Positions 35,695-47,099 of a DNA stretch of 64,000 nucleotides are shown here, one piece after another. The notes beneath the pieces were generated by a model, which was not told where the DNA came from, ran no database searches, and worked only from the letters and a program-made list of their open reading frames with translations. This DNA comes from Pollenia angustigena. Lineage: Eukaryota > Arthropoda > Insecta > Diptera > Polleniidae. The stretch spans positions 201,456,208 through 201,520,207 of the forward strand of contig OV884058.1 in NCBI GenBank assembly GCA_930367215.1. The letters run 5' to 3'. The translations under genes and the position numbers were made by a program. The stretch's first letter is position 1, and the number at the start of each line of letters is the position of its first letter.

Positions 35695-36322
35695 AGATTT
35701 TCCTTCCAAATCTTCTGGAAACGCTGTATGGACCGTATATCACAAAATTGCATAACATTTTTTCTGGCCATATGAAGCTAAGCTGGAAGAAAGTTTAGCG
35801 CAAAATCTATCGGTTTCAGGCGTATTTAATTATTTTACCGGAGTGGGCTTTATATGGGGCCTAGGGTAAATTATGGACCGATCTTCACGAAATTTTACAG
35901 CGTGGTTTCCAGTCCAATGAAACGAATTCTTGCAAAATCGTATGCCATTCTGTGCATTATTCCATCATTAATGTTAGTTTTTGTAACAAAATTATCAATT
36001 TTTTTTAGGTTGTGGTTCCACTTTTTGATTCATAGCTCTGATCCTACTTAACGGATTTTGCTGTATTTCACTACCAAACGACAACGACAAGCAATTTGAG
36101 TATGTTTATTTCTTTTGAGTTTTTCGAAAGTTAACGTGTTTTCAACAGACGGACAGACGGATAGACAGACGGGCATGGCTAAATCGACTTAGAATTACTC
36201 AAGGACCCAGAATATATATGTATATATTATGGGGTCTGAGACGAATAATAAAAAAGTTTCACACGGAATGACAAACTTAGTATACCCTCTTCACAACTAA
36301 TTGTGGTGGAGGGTATAAAACC
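35695..36322 (+). repeat. Dispersed fly repeat, copy 2
   Basis: Contains one unit of the 153-bp repeat (GTGGGCTTTATATGGGGCCT, ATGGACCGATCTTCACGAAA), then 'GACGGACAGACGGATAGACA', 'AGGACCCAGAATATATATGT' and the end TTGTGGTGGAGGGTATAAAA. It runs opposite to the copy at 61848-63435. The 65-codon frame inside is the repeat read through. Confidence 0.75.
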
Positions 36323-36529
36323 ACATAGAATGCATAAACTTATGTACGTATCGAATTTGTCAAAACAATTTTACCGAAGAAGAAAAAGTCCCATAAATGC
36401 CCAGGAGTCGCCCCTAGTGGGATATAATGTATGAACAACCTCAGTTAATTTTTTGTCTTAAACATTTTCTCGAGACATACATGCCCCTTATCACCACTTC
36501 TTAGGGGTGCTCCCATACAAATATTGCGT

Positions 36530-36860
36530 TTTATGAAAGTCTTAAATTAATTAAAATTGTTCGACTTTTGTGAATAAAATCAAAAGTTGCTAACAGATTT
36601 TAATCATTAATGGCTTGTTTTGTTTGCAGCTTTTATAGAAGAAGCCTAGCTGCATTTTTAAATTTTTTATGAATTTCAAAAAAACTAAAATTTCGAAATT
36701 TCGATCATTTTGACTGCCCAAAATTTCTTAAAGGAAATTTTATTGCTTTTTTAGTAATTTCAATAAACTAAACCGTTTTTGAGTGACACGAATATATGTT
36801 GTGCAACCTCCTCCATTTTTGAAATAACGGTATACGGAAAACCAGAGCTAACCTAAAAAA
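36530..36860. repeat. Fragment related to the 11435-12881 element
   Basis: Matches 12130-12410: CTTAAATTAATTAAAATTGT, AATAAACTAAACCGTTTTTG, ATATATGTTGTGCAACCTCC, AAATAACGGTATA. Arm partner and terminal GACTGGT are absent. Confidence 0.65.
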
Positions 36861-36914
36861 AAAAAACGGTTAGCAGCATTGGATTCAGCGTACGCGAATT
36901 ATGTTAAAACGCCA

Positions 36915-39400
36915 TTTCATTTCATTTTCATTTGTTTCTTTATTGAATTACTATCACAACAAGAATAAATCTTATAAATTACAGTGATAGTAAGTAACAT
37001 TTGTTATATTAACATGAAGTAGATTTCAATTGGATATACAGTCAAAGCCCGGTATAACGAATACGCAGTTAAAGGAATATCCGATTTTTACATTAACTAT
37101 CTTATTTAGCGAATGAAAAAAAAATAATCACAATTTAACGAATGACAAAGCAAAATATGAAAAATCGTAATAGAACCATTAGATTTTTATGTGTGTTTTT
37201 GGCTTCTTTGCTTTGTATTGAAATAACACTTGCGATGCGTTGCTTTTTCGTTAAAGTTTCAGTAGTTTTGTTTGGTTCACTGTGAAAACGAGATATTAAA
37301 TCGACAAAGAACGTCTTTTGATAAAAAATTAAAGATTTAAGAATAGTGTAAGAAGGGTGTAAATCTTTCAGTAATATCCAAAAAGTATGGAATACCAAAA
37401 TCTTATTAAATTTTTATATCTACACTAAATTATAAATACAATTAAATTTTGATGTTTTTCAAATTGTGGACCACCGTTTTTTATAAAATATTAAGGAAAA
37501 AAATTACTGATCGAAATAACGAATATCTCGGTATAACGAAAGGTCTGAACATTATATCATTCGTTAAACCGGGCTTTGACTGTACATATTAAATTTTATC
37601 ATAAAAATTAACATAAAGTAACATAACACAGTAAACATTAGACATACATATTTAGATTCAAAATTTTAAAACAATTTTAAAAGTTCCTTTTTGAAAAGTA
37701 ATGCGTTGCTTTGTACTTGGATATATGATGGTAAGTCGCTCCAAAGACACGTTGTGTAATTGAAAAATTAACTTGTAGACATTAGATATTTGTATTTTTG
37801 TGATCTCAAGTTTTTTTCCTCGTGGTGATTGTGCAAAAATAATTTTGCTGAAAAGATATTCTGGGTTATTCAGTTATAAATAATCTTATGCATCATTATA
37901 AGGCTTTTATATTTTAGTAAATTTTTAAAACTTATATTATGTAACTGGTATGAATATGATGATATACTATCTCGTCTACTTCTGGCTATATTGTTATATG
38001 TGACCTCGAGGCGATTAAAGTCAATAGCATCGCAATGGGCAAATATTTCACACCCGTTAAGTAGAACTGGTATTAAATAGGTTTTTGCCAAAAGCATTCT
38101 TATTTCAAACGGTGTTGATGATTGCACAGCTCGCAGATTTCTCAGCATCCCATGAACTTTACCAGCTGATACATATATTTGTATGGTAAGTCCAAGAAAG
38201 TTCGGCGTTAAATGTGATTCCCAAATTCGAAGACGATTGAATAAAATTGATTTTTGAGTTGTTAATATTTAGAAATATATTATCATTCAGTCGTTTTTTA
38301 TTATTTCTTGATATGAAGATGCATTTTGATTTGTCAGGGTTTATACACAAGCCATTAATACATGCCCATTTATGTATTTTATCCAAATCACTGTTAATAC
38401 AGTCAATACAATTTTGAACATTTTTCATCGTGCTGCTTAAGTACAGCTGAACGTCATCAGCATACATTTAAACACCGCAGTAATTCAGAGCCTTAGGCAA
38501 ATCGTTAATGTACATACAGAAAAGTAATGGACCAAGAATAGAGCCCTGTGGCACTCCTTTTTCAACATCCACTGGTTTAGAAGTCACACCACTTAAAGTA
38601 ACCACTTGTTTTCGATTTATAAGGTAAGAGGAAATATGTTTGTTAGCCGAGTTGGAGAAATTAAAGATTATTTAGTTTAGTGAGTAAAATTGAGTGGTCA
38701 ACGGTATCTAAAGCCTTGCTGTGATCTAAAAGCACAAGAAAGGATACCATATTCTTATACAGTTTAGATCTAATTTCTTCTACTACATCGATCAGAACTG
38801 TCATGCAGCTTCTGCCCTGTCTAAATCCAGACTGTCTATCCATTAGATACTGATCCTTTAAATACTCATTAATTTGCCCAATATATAAGATTTTCCAAAA
38901 CTTTTGATAAGAACGGTAATATCGCTATTGGTCGGAAGTCGCCGTTGTTTTTTGGAACGGGAATGATTTTTGCTTCTTTCCACATATCAGTAAAATTGAT
39001 TTTGTTAATATTGTATTAAGCAAACGCGTAAAATATGGCAGAAGTTTAGGAACCACAATTTTTAAAAATCTTGGACTTATTTCATCTAAGCCCATAGCAT
39101 TTGACTAAGTTGATGTTATACTTTTAAGGACTTTAAATCCATCCACACATCGGAAATGTAAGAAAAGATAAACTCACTGGTTATTGTTGTTGTTTTAGTA
39201 AAGGCTTTGATATTGTTACAAGTAAAACTGGGGCTTATAATTCTTATTCGCTTAACAGTTTTATTTGTATGATATCTTTAGTTTTTATAAAATCTTTGGA
39301 TGAAGTTTCCTGACGATCTGTCCCATCAACAATTAACTTCAGTTTGTTAATATTATGAAATGGGAATTAAGCACATTATAACAAATAAAAACAGTTCTCA
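36915..39400 (-). pseudogene. Jockey-like non-LTR retrotransposon relic with RT domain
   Basis: Minus strand. RT blocks in order are SYISDVWMDLKS-like and MGLDEISPRFLKIVVPKLLP (about 39170-39000), IIPVPKNNGDFRPIAILPFL (about 38960), QSGFRQGRSCMTVL and LLDHSKALDTVDHSILLTKL (38843-38661), and the catalytic YADDVQLYLSS (38467-38430). A C-terminal region follows with LLAKTYLIPVLLNGCEI and a final WSDLPSYIQVQSNALLFKKE segment ending at a stop near 37666. Frames break at least near 39120, 38650 and 38160, so it is inactive. The 3' UTR extends to about 36915 with AATAAA and an ATGAA-type simple tail, interrupted by the MITE at 37039-37582. The endonuclease region is not seen. Confidence 0.8.
37039..37582. 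mobile_element. pogo/Tigger-type MITE, 544 bp, in the retrotransposon 3' UTR
   Basis: TIRs CAGTCAAAGCCCGGTATAAC (left) and the reverse complement of CGTTAAACCGGGCTTTGACTG (right, one or two differences). TA duplications lie at 37037-37038 and 37583-37584. The CAGT start, the repeated 'CGAAT' motif and TA target are typical of pogo-group elements. No transposase; the 87-codon minus frame is unrecognised. Confidence 0.8.
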
Positions 39401-39830
39401 ATAGGCACGGTAATGTGCCCTGCTTGTCTTTTTTTCAATTAGCATTGTGTTATTGAAAATTAGCAATAATTTTCTGTAATTGAATACACCTAATGTAGAA
39501 AGTAAATCACTTTTTAAAAAATTTCCATTGATATCAGGATCTATAAAATGATATCTGCGTATTTTTTAATGTGGTGTCCATAGCGAAAATAATTCGCAGT
39601 ATTAAATACTTTTTTACTCGATTCTTCAACGAAATAAAATCTAATATTTACTATGAAACCTTTGCTGCGATACATAAGAGTTGCAAAGTAAAAAAGGAAT
39701 GAAAACGTGAGCAAGCAGTGTTTTTGGGTTTGTTATTTAAAGAAAGAAACATAAAGAGAAGGCATACAAAATACCTAAATGCTGCAAAACAAAAGTTTCA
39801 TTGTATGTTTTATAATTTCATGAATTGTAT
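39401..39830. other. AT-rich sequence, nothing recognised
   Basis: Possibly the remote 5' part of the adjacent retrotransposon relic, but no domain can be read. Confidence 0.35.
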
Positions 39831-39838
39831 GTAATCAT

Positions 39839-40765
39839 CAGGGAAACCAGAAATATGCAATTGCATGTTTTTCCTTGTGCGACTAATGAAGGCAGAAACA
39901 ATATATTTATCCGTTTTAGAGATTTTTATGAATTTTGGCATCGATTTGTTAGTGCATATTTTTGCATATTTTACCATTTGCAGCATATTTTAGTTAAAAG
40001 AGCCTTTTTGCAGCATTTTTTAGGTTTACAGCGCATATTTTGCCTTTTTAATGCATATTTTGATACATATTCAATATTTTTAGATGCCTACAATAGCTTT
40101 CGCAGCAAATAAATAAAAAATTGTTTTCAAAAATCTGTTACTTTAATTTCGACATCTACATTTAATTTTTACTCTTAAATTGTAAGACAAAGCAGGTTTT
40201 CATTAAGAATAAATGTTATGCGAATTGCATCTAGACCAATCTTTCAGAATTCCGATCGACTCAGAATCACTTTTTAAAGTGATCTAACGATGTCCATCCA
40301 TCCGCCTGGCTGATTGTCTGTCCATGTTAGCCTTGTGAGCAAAGTACAAGTTCCAATTTTGTAGATAATTTGATCAAAGAATGGGTCAATAATTTTACAT
40401 CCAAATTAGACTCTTTGTGTCCGCAAGCTATCTAACTACGATGATATTTATTTTAAATTCCTTTTAAATGTTAACATTTGTTAACAATTTAGCGACCGTA
40501 ACTAAAATCCCTTTAAGACAAAAACCCATATGGATGTTAATATCTAGATAATATTCGGCGCAAACATCTCTTATATGAGTTTTAACCGTTTTTAGGTTTT
40601 TTTTTTAGATTTTGTTATTAAATTAATGAATACTGTGTCTTCAAATGAGCAATTTAAATTTTTAGGGCATATTTTTAAAATTTTTCAGGGCATATTTTCC
40701 AGTTTTTACTGCATATTTAATGCGCATAAAACGTGTTTTTTAGAGCATATTATCTGGTTTCCCTG
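39839..40765. mobile_element. hAT-type non-autonomous element, 927 bp, perfect 8-bp duplication
   Basis: TIRs begin CAGGGAAACCAGA and end as TCTGGTTTCCCTG. The direct repeat GTAATCAT flanks both sides (39831-39838 and 40766-40773). The CAGGG start and 8-bp duplication are diagnostic of hAT. Both subterminal regions carry many 'GCATATTTT' motifs (at least eight, e.g. near 39855, 39954, 39964, 40034, 40667, 40690), likely transposase-binding repeats. A dispersed-repeat fragment (about 40235-40360) is nested inside. No transposase; the 95-codon frame is incidental. Confidence 0.9.
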
Positions 40766-40773
40766 GTAATCAT

Positions 40774-41514
40774 AATATCAAAAATTAAAATTTTTTAAAA
40801 TAAAAATTTACATAAAAATTAGAGCAAGATTTAAAGAAAAGGGTTATCCCATAAAAAATTTACAGAAATTTTATGTAGTTTTCTACATTTATGCTTATTA
40901 AATAATTTAATAAAGAAAATTATAGGAATTATTATTTTTCGTTTTGACATTATAAAAAGTAGCCTATATGCTATCCCTAAAACAAATTTTTCGAAAAGAG
41001 AAAAAGTACCAAAGGCTAAAGAGTACCAAGATTATCAGCTTTTCCTTATTTTAGGCCCTCAGAATCTACACAATATCTTAATGTAGACTTAAATCAGTAT
41101 GTATGTATATTAAATTTATCCAAAGGAGACGAAGTAACAATTTTATCACTTAAAAGGTACCTCTTTTATCCCCAAAAAACTAACCTATATTTTGATCCTG
41201 ACCATATGCCATCTTTGTACCAAATTTATCAAAAAAGAGAACAAGCACAACATTACTAATTCTTCCACGATTTCTCACTTAAAAAGTACCCTTTATTTGA
41301 ATCTTGGCCATATGCTATCCGTTTACCAAGTTTTATCCAAATCCATTAAGCGGTTTTTGCGTGATGGAGCCACAAACTAACAAATATATGAACCAGTTTT
41401 AGAAAATAAACAGTCCATTATTTAGCGTTCGGCTCACGCACCTAAGAACGGTATCTATTTTTTGTTTTTGTGATTGTGTAGACGAACACAACTCTTAACA
41501 TCGGTCGTAACTAT
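40774..41514. repeat. Degenerate dispersed repeat and AT-rich DNA
   Basis: About 40960-41400 repeats 'CCATATGCYATC', 'GTACCAAATTTATC' and 'CCAAATCCATTAAGCGGTTT' in tandem-like fashion. No gene. Confidence 0.45.
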
Positions 41515-41516
41515 TA

Positions 41517-42442
41517 GGTCTGTCTGCATACACATATTTTGCGCAAAATGTTGCAAAATCTTGCAAAATGTTGTCTGCGTACTCCAAATCTCTTGCAGCG
41601 AGAGAGCCAAAAAGAGAATTTTTTGACAGTTGGAAATTAGAGAACTTGCAAAATGTTACTGGAGAAATTTCCGCTTGAAAGATTTTGCAAATAGTTTGAA
41701 CAGCTGTTTGAATGAAATAGTTTTTGAGAAATGAAAATAAAAATTTAAATTTAACAATGGCAGAGGTAAGTAGTTAGAATTGTGTTGATTTTTAACGTTT
41801 ATAATAAATTATAATAAACAAAACATTTTACTTCATGCTAGAAACGTCCAAATATACAGTGCGACCGTGGCGTAAGTAGAGTGGAGATGGCAGACCCTAT
41901 AGAACCAGCAGAACTTTGTGGGGCAAACTTTGCAATTGAAGAGGCGAGTATTTAGAATTGTGTTTCTGGCGAGAACTTCACATCCAAATTTGTTTTCTCC
42001 GTTGTCAAGCTGTTGGAGGGCACTGTATTGGGCATTTCATTCTTTTCTTTCCATTGTAAGCCGGCACTATGTTGGGCAATGTAAGCAAAAGAAGTTTTAT
42101 AAAAAACCCGACAAATAAAACTAAAAACTAAGAAGAAATTGAATTTACCAAACTAATAACAGTGTAATAAACAAGTTTTTTTACAACACCTTTTAAGCTT
42201 AACTTTAATTAATAATTTTTTAATTTACCTCGAGAATTCAATTTTGCGTACACATATGCTAAAACTCTTTTGCTTTGTTATTTCAATTGTTTACACACCG
42301 ATCAGCTGTTTTCTTGCAAAATTTCACTGGATACTGTCTGCGTACTTTTTGAGATTTTTTCAGCCGATAGAGTAATATTGGTCTTACTCTCCCAAAAAAA
42401 ATTTACTGAGTATTTGCTACTGGAAAAGTACCCAGACAGACC
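41517..42442. mobile_element. TA-flanked inverted-repeat element, 926 bp, possible gene remnant
   Basis: Termini GGTCTGTCTG in inverted orientation, with TA on both sides (41515-41516, 42443-42444). 'GTCTGCGTACT' recurs inside both ends. In the middle, ATGGCAGAG at 41758 is followed by GTAAGT, and 76 bp later by a CTAG acceptor at 41842. Joining these in frame gives about 45 codons before a stop. That could be the first two exons of a lost transposon gene or chance. No family is recognised. Confidence 0.55.
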
Positions 42443-42496
42443 TATTTTCAAGAAAAAGCCGAACAATATATAGTGTTCTGTTCTTCGTTAAAAAAC

Positions 42497-42840
42497 AGAA
42501 CAATTGTAGTGATACTCTAAACAAACATTAAATTTTAATGTTCTATAATGTTTCTTTTTTTACATTGATAAAGAAATGAACAAATGTGCGTGTATTGTGT
42601 GAAATTATTTTGTTGGCTTTTTGTTTTTTTTTTCGAATGTGTATTTTGTTTTTGTAAAAAATTTTTGTTTTTTTTACCAGCCAAACAAACATTAATGAGC
42701 CGAACCTAACACAATGAAGTTTGTTGTTAAAAAAAAAGGCCGAACGTAATTAAATGTTTCCATCTTTTGTTAAGTTGGATAAAAGCAGTATTATTTTTGT
42801 GTTCGAAAGATGACAAACAGGGAAACGTAATTCTTAAAGA
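42497..42840. repeat. Dispersed repeat, copy also at 55672-56260
   Basis: Shares GTAGTGATACTCTAAACAAA, ATTGATAAAGAAATGAACAA, GTGTATTTTGTTTTTGT, CATTAATGAGCCGAACC and GACAAACAGGGAAAC with the second copy, same orientation. This copy lacks the small MITE found in the other. Confidence 0.75.
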
Positions 42841-44713
42841 CCCCTAGTGAAATATGATGCATAAAATATTCGTTGAACACTTTAACCCTTTAAAGTGCCG
42901 TTTGAGTATACTTTTATGTGGAAAAAAAGGACAAAAATGACCCCTTAAAATTAGTGTTAGAGGGGTTAATATATTCTAGGAAAAGAATCGCCATACAATT
43001 CTACTGAAGACATCTGAAATAGTATTTTAGCTTAGAAATAGATTAGGTATATTTTTTTTTACTTATACCAAACGCCTTTTCAAAAAATTCAAAAACTTTA
43101 GGGGCCGATATTTCGGGAACCCGAGCTAAATTTTAAAAACCGTTTGGCAGATTTGCTCTATTAATAGTCTAGTTTCATTTCGCTTTGCAAGTATTGAGGC
43201 AGGCGGCGATGACCCGAATTTTGTTGCACTGTATTATAATAGAATTATCTATCTCTATTTTCGCTAATACTGATAAAATATTTTTACGTAGCTATTTGTT
43301 GGGTTCTGGTCTAGACACAAAATGTTTATAAGTTGCAAGCACTAAAACAAACACATACTGCTCCCACCCCCCTACCCACAGTGGTGTAGGGTATAATTAA
43401 ACTAGCCTTGTGGCAGAATATACATTTCTTGTTAATCAAAAAGGCACTTCATCTGCCTTTACCCGCTCAATATTAAAACATTTATTTTTAGCTACCAAAA
43501 CGAATATATTTTTCAAAAGCTACTAATTTAACCAAATTAAGGCAAATGAAAAGCAACCAAAAAAAAATAGATCAATCAAACCTGACTCAATCAAGCATGA
43601 CTGCGCGCCATGTTGCATTTAAGTGCAAGTGTATAATCAATTCGGTTTCGATTATCTTTACTTTTCTTTTTTTTCATCCAAACTGGAACTTTTAATTTAG
43701 TCACAAAACTATGAAACATGAGCTAGTTAAAGCTTGAAATCCTAATTGAGTTATTTTTAGCAAAAAAAAAAAAGAAATTTTTTGTATTTCCTGTCATGTC
43801 TTTGTTGCAAAAAAAAGTCAAATAAAAATCTGTATAAAATCTGCTCTTTACATTCCTGTTAATTGGAGTATTTTAAGGGATAAAAGGTAAAATTATTTAT
43901 TTATTCGATTTGTTTGTAACAAGCATTTAACTGGTAAGGAATTAAGCACGACAAGCAAACTCTTATTGACAAAAAATTTTGTATTCCCAAAAATTATTTT
44001 GACAATAAATATGCAAGCTTTAAAAAACTAAGCTGGCAACTTGGTTTATTTTAATTTTCTTGCGAAAATAATTAAGCAATTTGGTTTTGTTTTTATTTTG
44101 TTTTTTCTAAACCTACAATTAATGTTGGGAGAATTCCAACTAGTTGTAGTGGGGAATGTTCGAAAAGATAAACAAACTGTTTATTGTTGGTATTTTGTTT
44201 AAGCTTTGAATCGTTGAAAGTACGACTTTTTAAGTGTTTGCAATTCTCATTCACTCTGCAGTTTTGTTTGCTAAGATCTTTGGCTTTTCTAAATTTTTTT
44301 AGGAGAATGTTTCCTGATGGTCTGGCTTAAGCAACCAGTAAAATGCGCATAGAAACTAGCAAGAAATTTCAGTGTTTTTATCAAGAACAAAAATTGAAGA
44401 AAAATTTTGTATTCCCAAACATCACTTTGATAAAAAAAATAAATATTTATTGTGAAAACATTCCATTTGTGAAAAATCCTGTTTTACATAAACCTCTTTG
44501 TTTTTTAATTTTAAGTAAATGTTAGTGAAGCGAACGAAATTTTCATTTGAAATCGAGGGACAAGCATCAAATATCTTATTGTGTGAAGAAATTTTAAAAA
44601 AAAAAGGCTTTTTCGCAAAAAGTAAAAAAGAAATATAACAGTTTTGTATAAAATGAACTAACTTTCTTTCTCTCTTTGCAAAAAAACTTTTTGTTTAAAA
44701 TTGTTTAAATGTA
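42841..44713. other. AT-rich DNA with one dispersed-repeat block
   Basis: 43090-43395 is dispersed-repeat-like (GGGAACCCGAGCTAAATTTT ... CCCACAGTGGTGTAGGGTAT). The remaining 1.3 kb up to the mariner is A+T-rich with no recognised feature. Confidence 0.4.
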
Positions 44714-45977
44714 AAGGGTGGTTAAATTGTAAGGGCCGATGTTGAATGTGAACCACACCTAAACGCCAAGTTTTTTTCCGAATTTTATTTGACATTTCTC
44801 TATTTCAGACTTACTCAATTTGACAATGGAGAGATACACAATCCAACAACGTGTTAAAGTTATCCAGACTTATTATGAAAATGGGCGTTCAAATCAAAAT
44901 GCATATCGTGCACTTCGTGATTTTTTTGGTCAATTTGATCGTCCAAATGTGCGTACAATCGCAAAAATCGTGGAAAAATTCGAGCAAACCGGGTCTGTAG
45001 AAGATGTGAGAACACCAGTGCATGCTCGTACAGCTCGTACTGCAGAAAATATTGGTGCTGTTCGCGAGATAGTGTGGCTGAAGAGCCGTCCACCTCAACT
45101 TGTCGTCGTGCCCAACAATTGCACCTCTCACGCTCGTCGTTGATGAACATTATGCATAAAGACGCTTACAAGGTGCAATTGGCTCAAGAACTAAAGCCTC
45201 TTGACCATTCCAAACGTCGTGAATGGGCAGAATGGTGGCAAGAAATGGCAACAGTGGATGATCAATTTTCGAAGAAAATCATCTTCAGTGATGAGGCACA
45301 TTTTCACCTCAGTGGATTCGTCAATAAACAGAATTGCCGCATTTGGGCGAATGAGAATCCAAGAGTGATTGTCTGTTTGGTGCGGTTTATGGGCTGGCGG
45401 CATCATCGGGCCGTATTTTTTCCAAAATGAGGCCGGTCAGGCAGTTACTGTGAATGGTGTTCGCTATCGTGAGATGATAACGAACTTTTTATGGCCCGAA
45501 TTGGAAGATATGGATGTGGATGATATGTGGTTTCAGCAGGACGGTGCCACTTGCCACACAGCTAACGAAACAATGGCTCTTTTGCGCAACAAATTTAATG
45601 GCCGTGTTATCTCACGTAATGGCGATGTCAATTGGCCGCCAAGATCATGTGATTTGACACCGTTGGACTTTTTTCTTTGGGGTTATTTGAAAGAAAAGGT
45701 GTACGTCGATAAGCCAGCAACAATTCAAGAGCTAAAGGATGAGATAATTCGGCACATTAACGGCATAGAACCTCCATTATGTCTCAGGGTCATCGAAAAG
45801 TTGGACCATCGGATGGAGGTGTGCCGCCGTGGTCGCGGCGCCCATTTGGCCGATATTTTGTTCCATACATAATTGAGTAATACCAATATATCATAATAAA
45901 ATAAAATTACAATAATTTCCTAAATAGTTTGTGTTTTATTCAAAATCAACATCGGCCCTTGAAATTTAACCACCCGA
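44714..45977 (+). mobile_element. DD41D-type mariner element, near full length
   Basis: TIRs GGGTGGTTAAATTGTAAGGG (left) and, in reverse, GGGTGGTTAAATTTCAAGGG (right), each continuing CCGATGTTGA. TA lies at 44712-44713 and 45978-45979. The element is 1264 bp, with a single transposase gene filling the space between the TIRs. Confidence 0.9.
44826..45872 (+). pseudogene. Mariner (DD41D, rosa-like) transposase, two frame breaks
   Basis: The transposase would bind the TIRs and cut and paste the element at TA. The start at 44826 (ATG, MERYTIQQ) was chosen over the upstream TTG. N-terminal helix-turn-helix: RVKVIQTYYENGRSNQNAYR and RTIAKIVEKFEQTG. A frameshift near 45066-45075 (apparently two extra bases before GTGTGGCTGAAGAG) moves to the frame with AEEPSTSTCRRAQQ and SSLMNIMHKD. 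The first catalytic Asp is in IFSDEAHF (codon 45290). A second break near 45375, with about ten codons lost, precedes VWCGLWAGGIIGPYFF. The second Asp is in WFQQDGATCHT (45540) and the third in TPLDFFLWGY (45666), giving 41 residues between. All three catalytic Asp codons are intact, so the copy is fairly young but inactive. It ends at TAA 45870-45872. Confidence 0.9.
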
Positions 45978-46204
45978 TATTTGTAAAAAAATTTGGTGAT
46001 AAAGCTTTTTGTATCAATTTGGCAAAAAAAAAACAATCTTTTTGTATATATATTAAAAAAGCTTTATGTAAAAAATAAATATTTTTATATATAAACTTTT
46101 TGTGAAAAAGCTTTCGGGAAAAAGCTTTTAACTTAAAAAAGCTTTTCGCTTAATTTGTTTAAAAAACAAATAGAATCTAGGAATTTATTTCTCATGGTGA
46201 GTAA

Positions 46205-46440
46205 CATTTATTATAAACTAGCTAGCCGCCCTTGCTTCGCTCGGTAGCTGATTACTAATGATCGATGGAGGCTGATTTTATGTAAATCGAAAAAAAGTGG
46301 GCGGGGCAATATTTTCTTTCCGTAAAAACCTAAGTTGGACCATGGCGATAATTTTAAAGAAAAAATCGTCCAAATCGGTCAAGCCGTTCTCAAGTTATGC
46401 GATCAGCAACAGACAACAGTTCATTTTTATTATATAGAAG
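46205..46440 (+). repeat. Dispersed repeat ending in CAACAGTTCATTTTTATTAT
   Basis: Starts AGCCGCCCTTGCTTCGCTCG, with 'AAATCGGTCAAGCCGTTCTC' and 'AGTTATGCGATCAGCAACAG'. This resembles a common insect repeat, possibly a retroelement 3' end. Class not determined. Confidence 0.5.
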
Positions 46441-46442
46441 AT

Positions 46443-46912
46443 TTTTGATATTATTTGAATGTGTATTCTTAGTCAAATTACAATCCTCAAAAGCTTTTAT
46501 ACTTTATTAGACTTAGGCCCGTTTTCACAACTTACGGATAGCTTAAAGTAAACTTTAAATGGCCCGTTAAAAACTGTTTCATTATAAAAACTTTACTTTA
46601 ACCTAAAGTGAGCGATAAAGTAGATTAAGGTTAAACCTACCTGGTAGGTTAAAGTAAAGTTGTTATAATGGAACACTTTTTAAACGGCCTATAAAATCTT
46701 ACCTTTAGCTATCGCTAAGTTGTGAAAACGGGCCTTATTCCTTCAATATTTTCCAGGAAAATTTTCTATGCACTATCAGAATATACAAACGAAAAATTCT
46801 GATATTTCTGGTAAATATTGAAGGAATAAGCCTAATAAAGTATAAAAGCTTTTGAGGATTGTAATTTGACTTGCAATACACATTCGAATAATATCAAAAA
46901 TGTATAAAAAAA
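46443..46912. repeat. Inverted repeat interrupted by a Tourist MITE
   Basis: The left arm (TTTGAATGTGTATTCTTAGT ... AAGCTTTTATACTTTATTAG) pairs with the right arm (CTAATAAAGTATAAAAGCTT ... GACTTGCAATACACATTCG). The arms continue as TTCCTTCAATATTT and its complement on the inner side. The left arm is split by the MITE at 46516-46734. Confidence 0.8.
46516..46734. mobile_element. Tourist-type (PIF/Harbinger) MITE, 219 bp, TTA duplication
   Basis: TIR GGCCCGTTTTCACAACTTA, flanked by TTA at 46513-46515 and 46735-46737. Removing the element plus one TTA restores pairing between the two arms of the surrounding inverted repeat, which confirms both borders. A truncated copy lies at 285-437. Confidence 0.9.
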
Positions 46913-47099
46913 GATTTAGTTAAAACTTTTTGTAAGAGAGAAAACATAGACAAATTTGTACATATCTTCAAAACTTGAGCAAAAAGCTTTTCTTTTTCTG
47001 TAAATATGAGTGTTTTGTGGCAATGAGTAATTTATGTTAAAAAAGCTTTTTAATCAAAAAAATCTGGGAGCCTTCAACTTAACAAGCTTCTCCTAATTT

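Larger units (their letters stand above)
45998..47095. repeat. Scattered AAAAGCTTTT palindromes
   Basis: Many 'AAAAAGCTTTTT'-type motifs occur at 45998-46150, 46490-46500, 46845-46855 and 46980-47095. Some belong to the inverted repeat at 46443-46912. The others look like a degenerate simple array. Confidence 0.45.
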
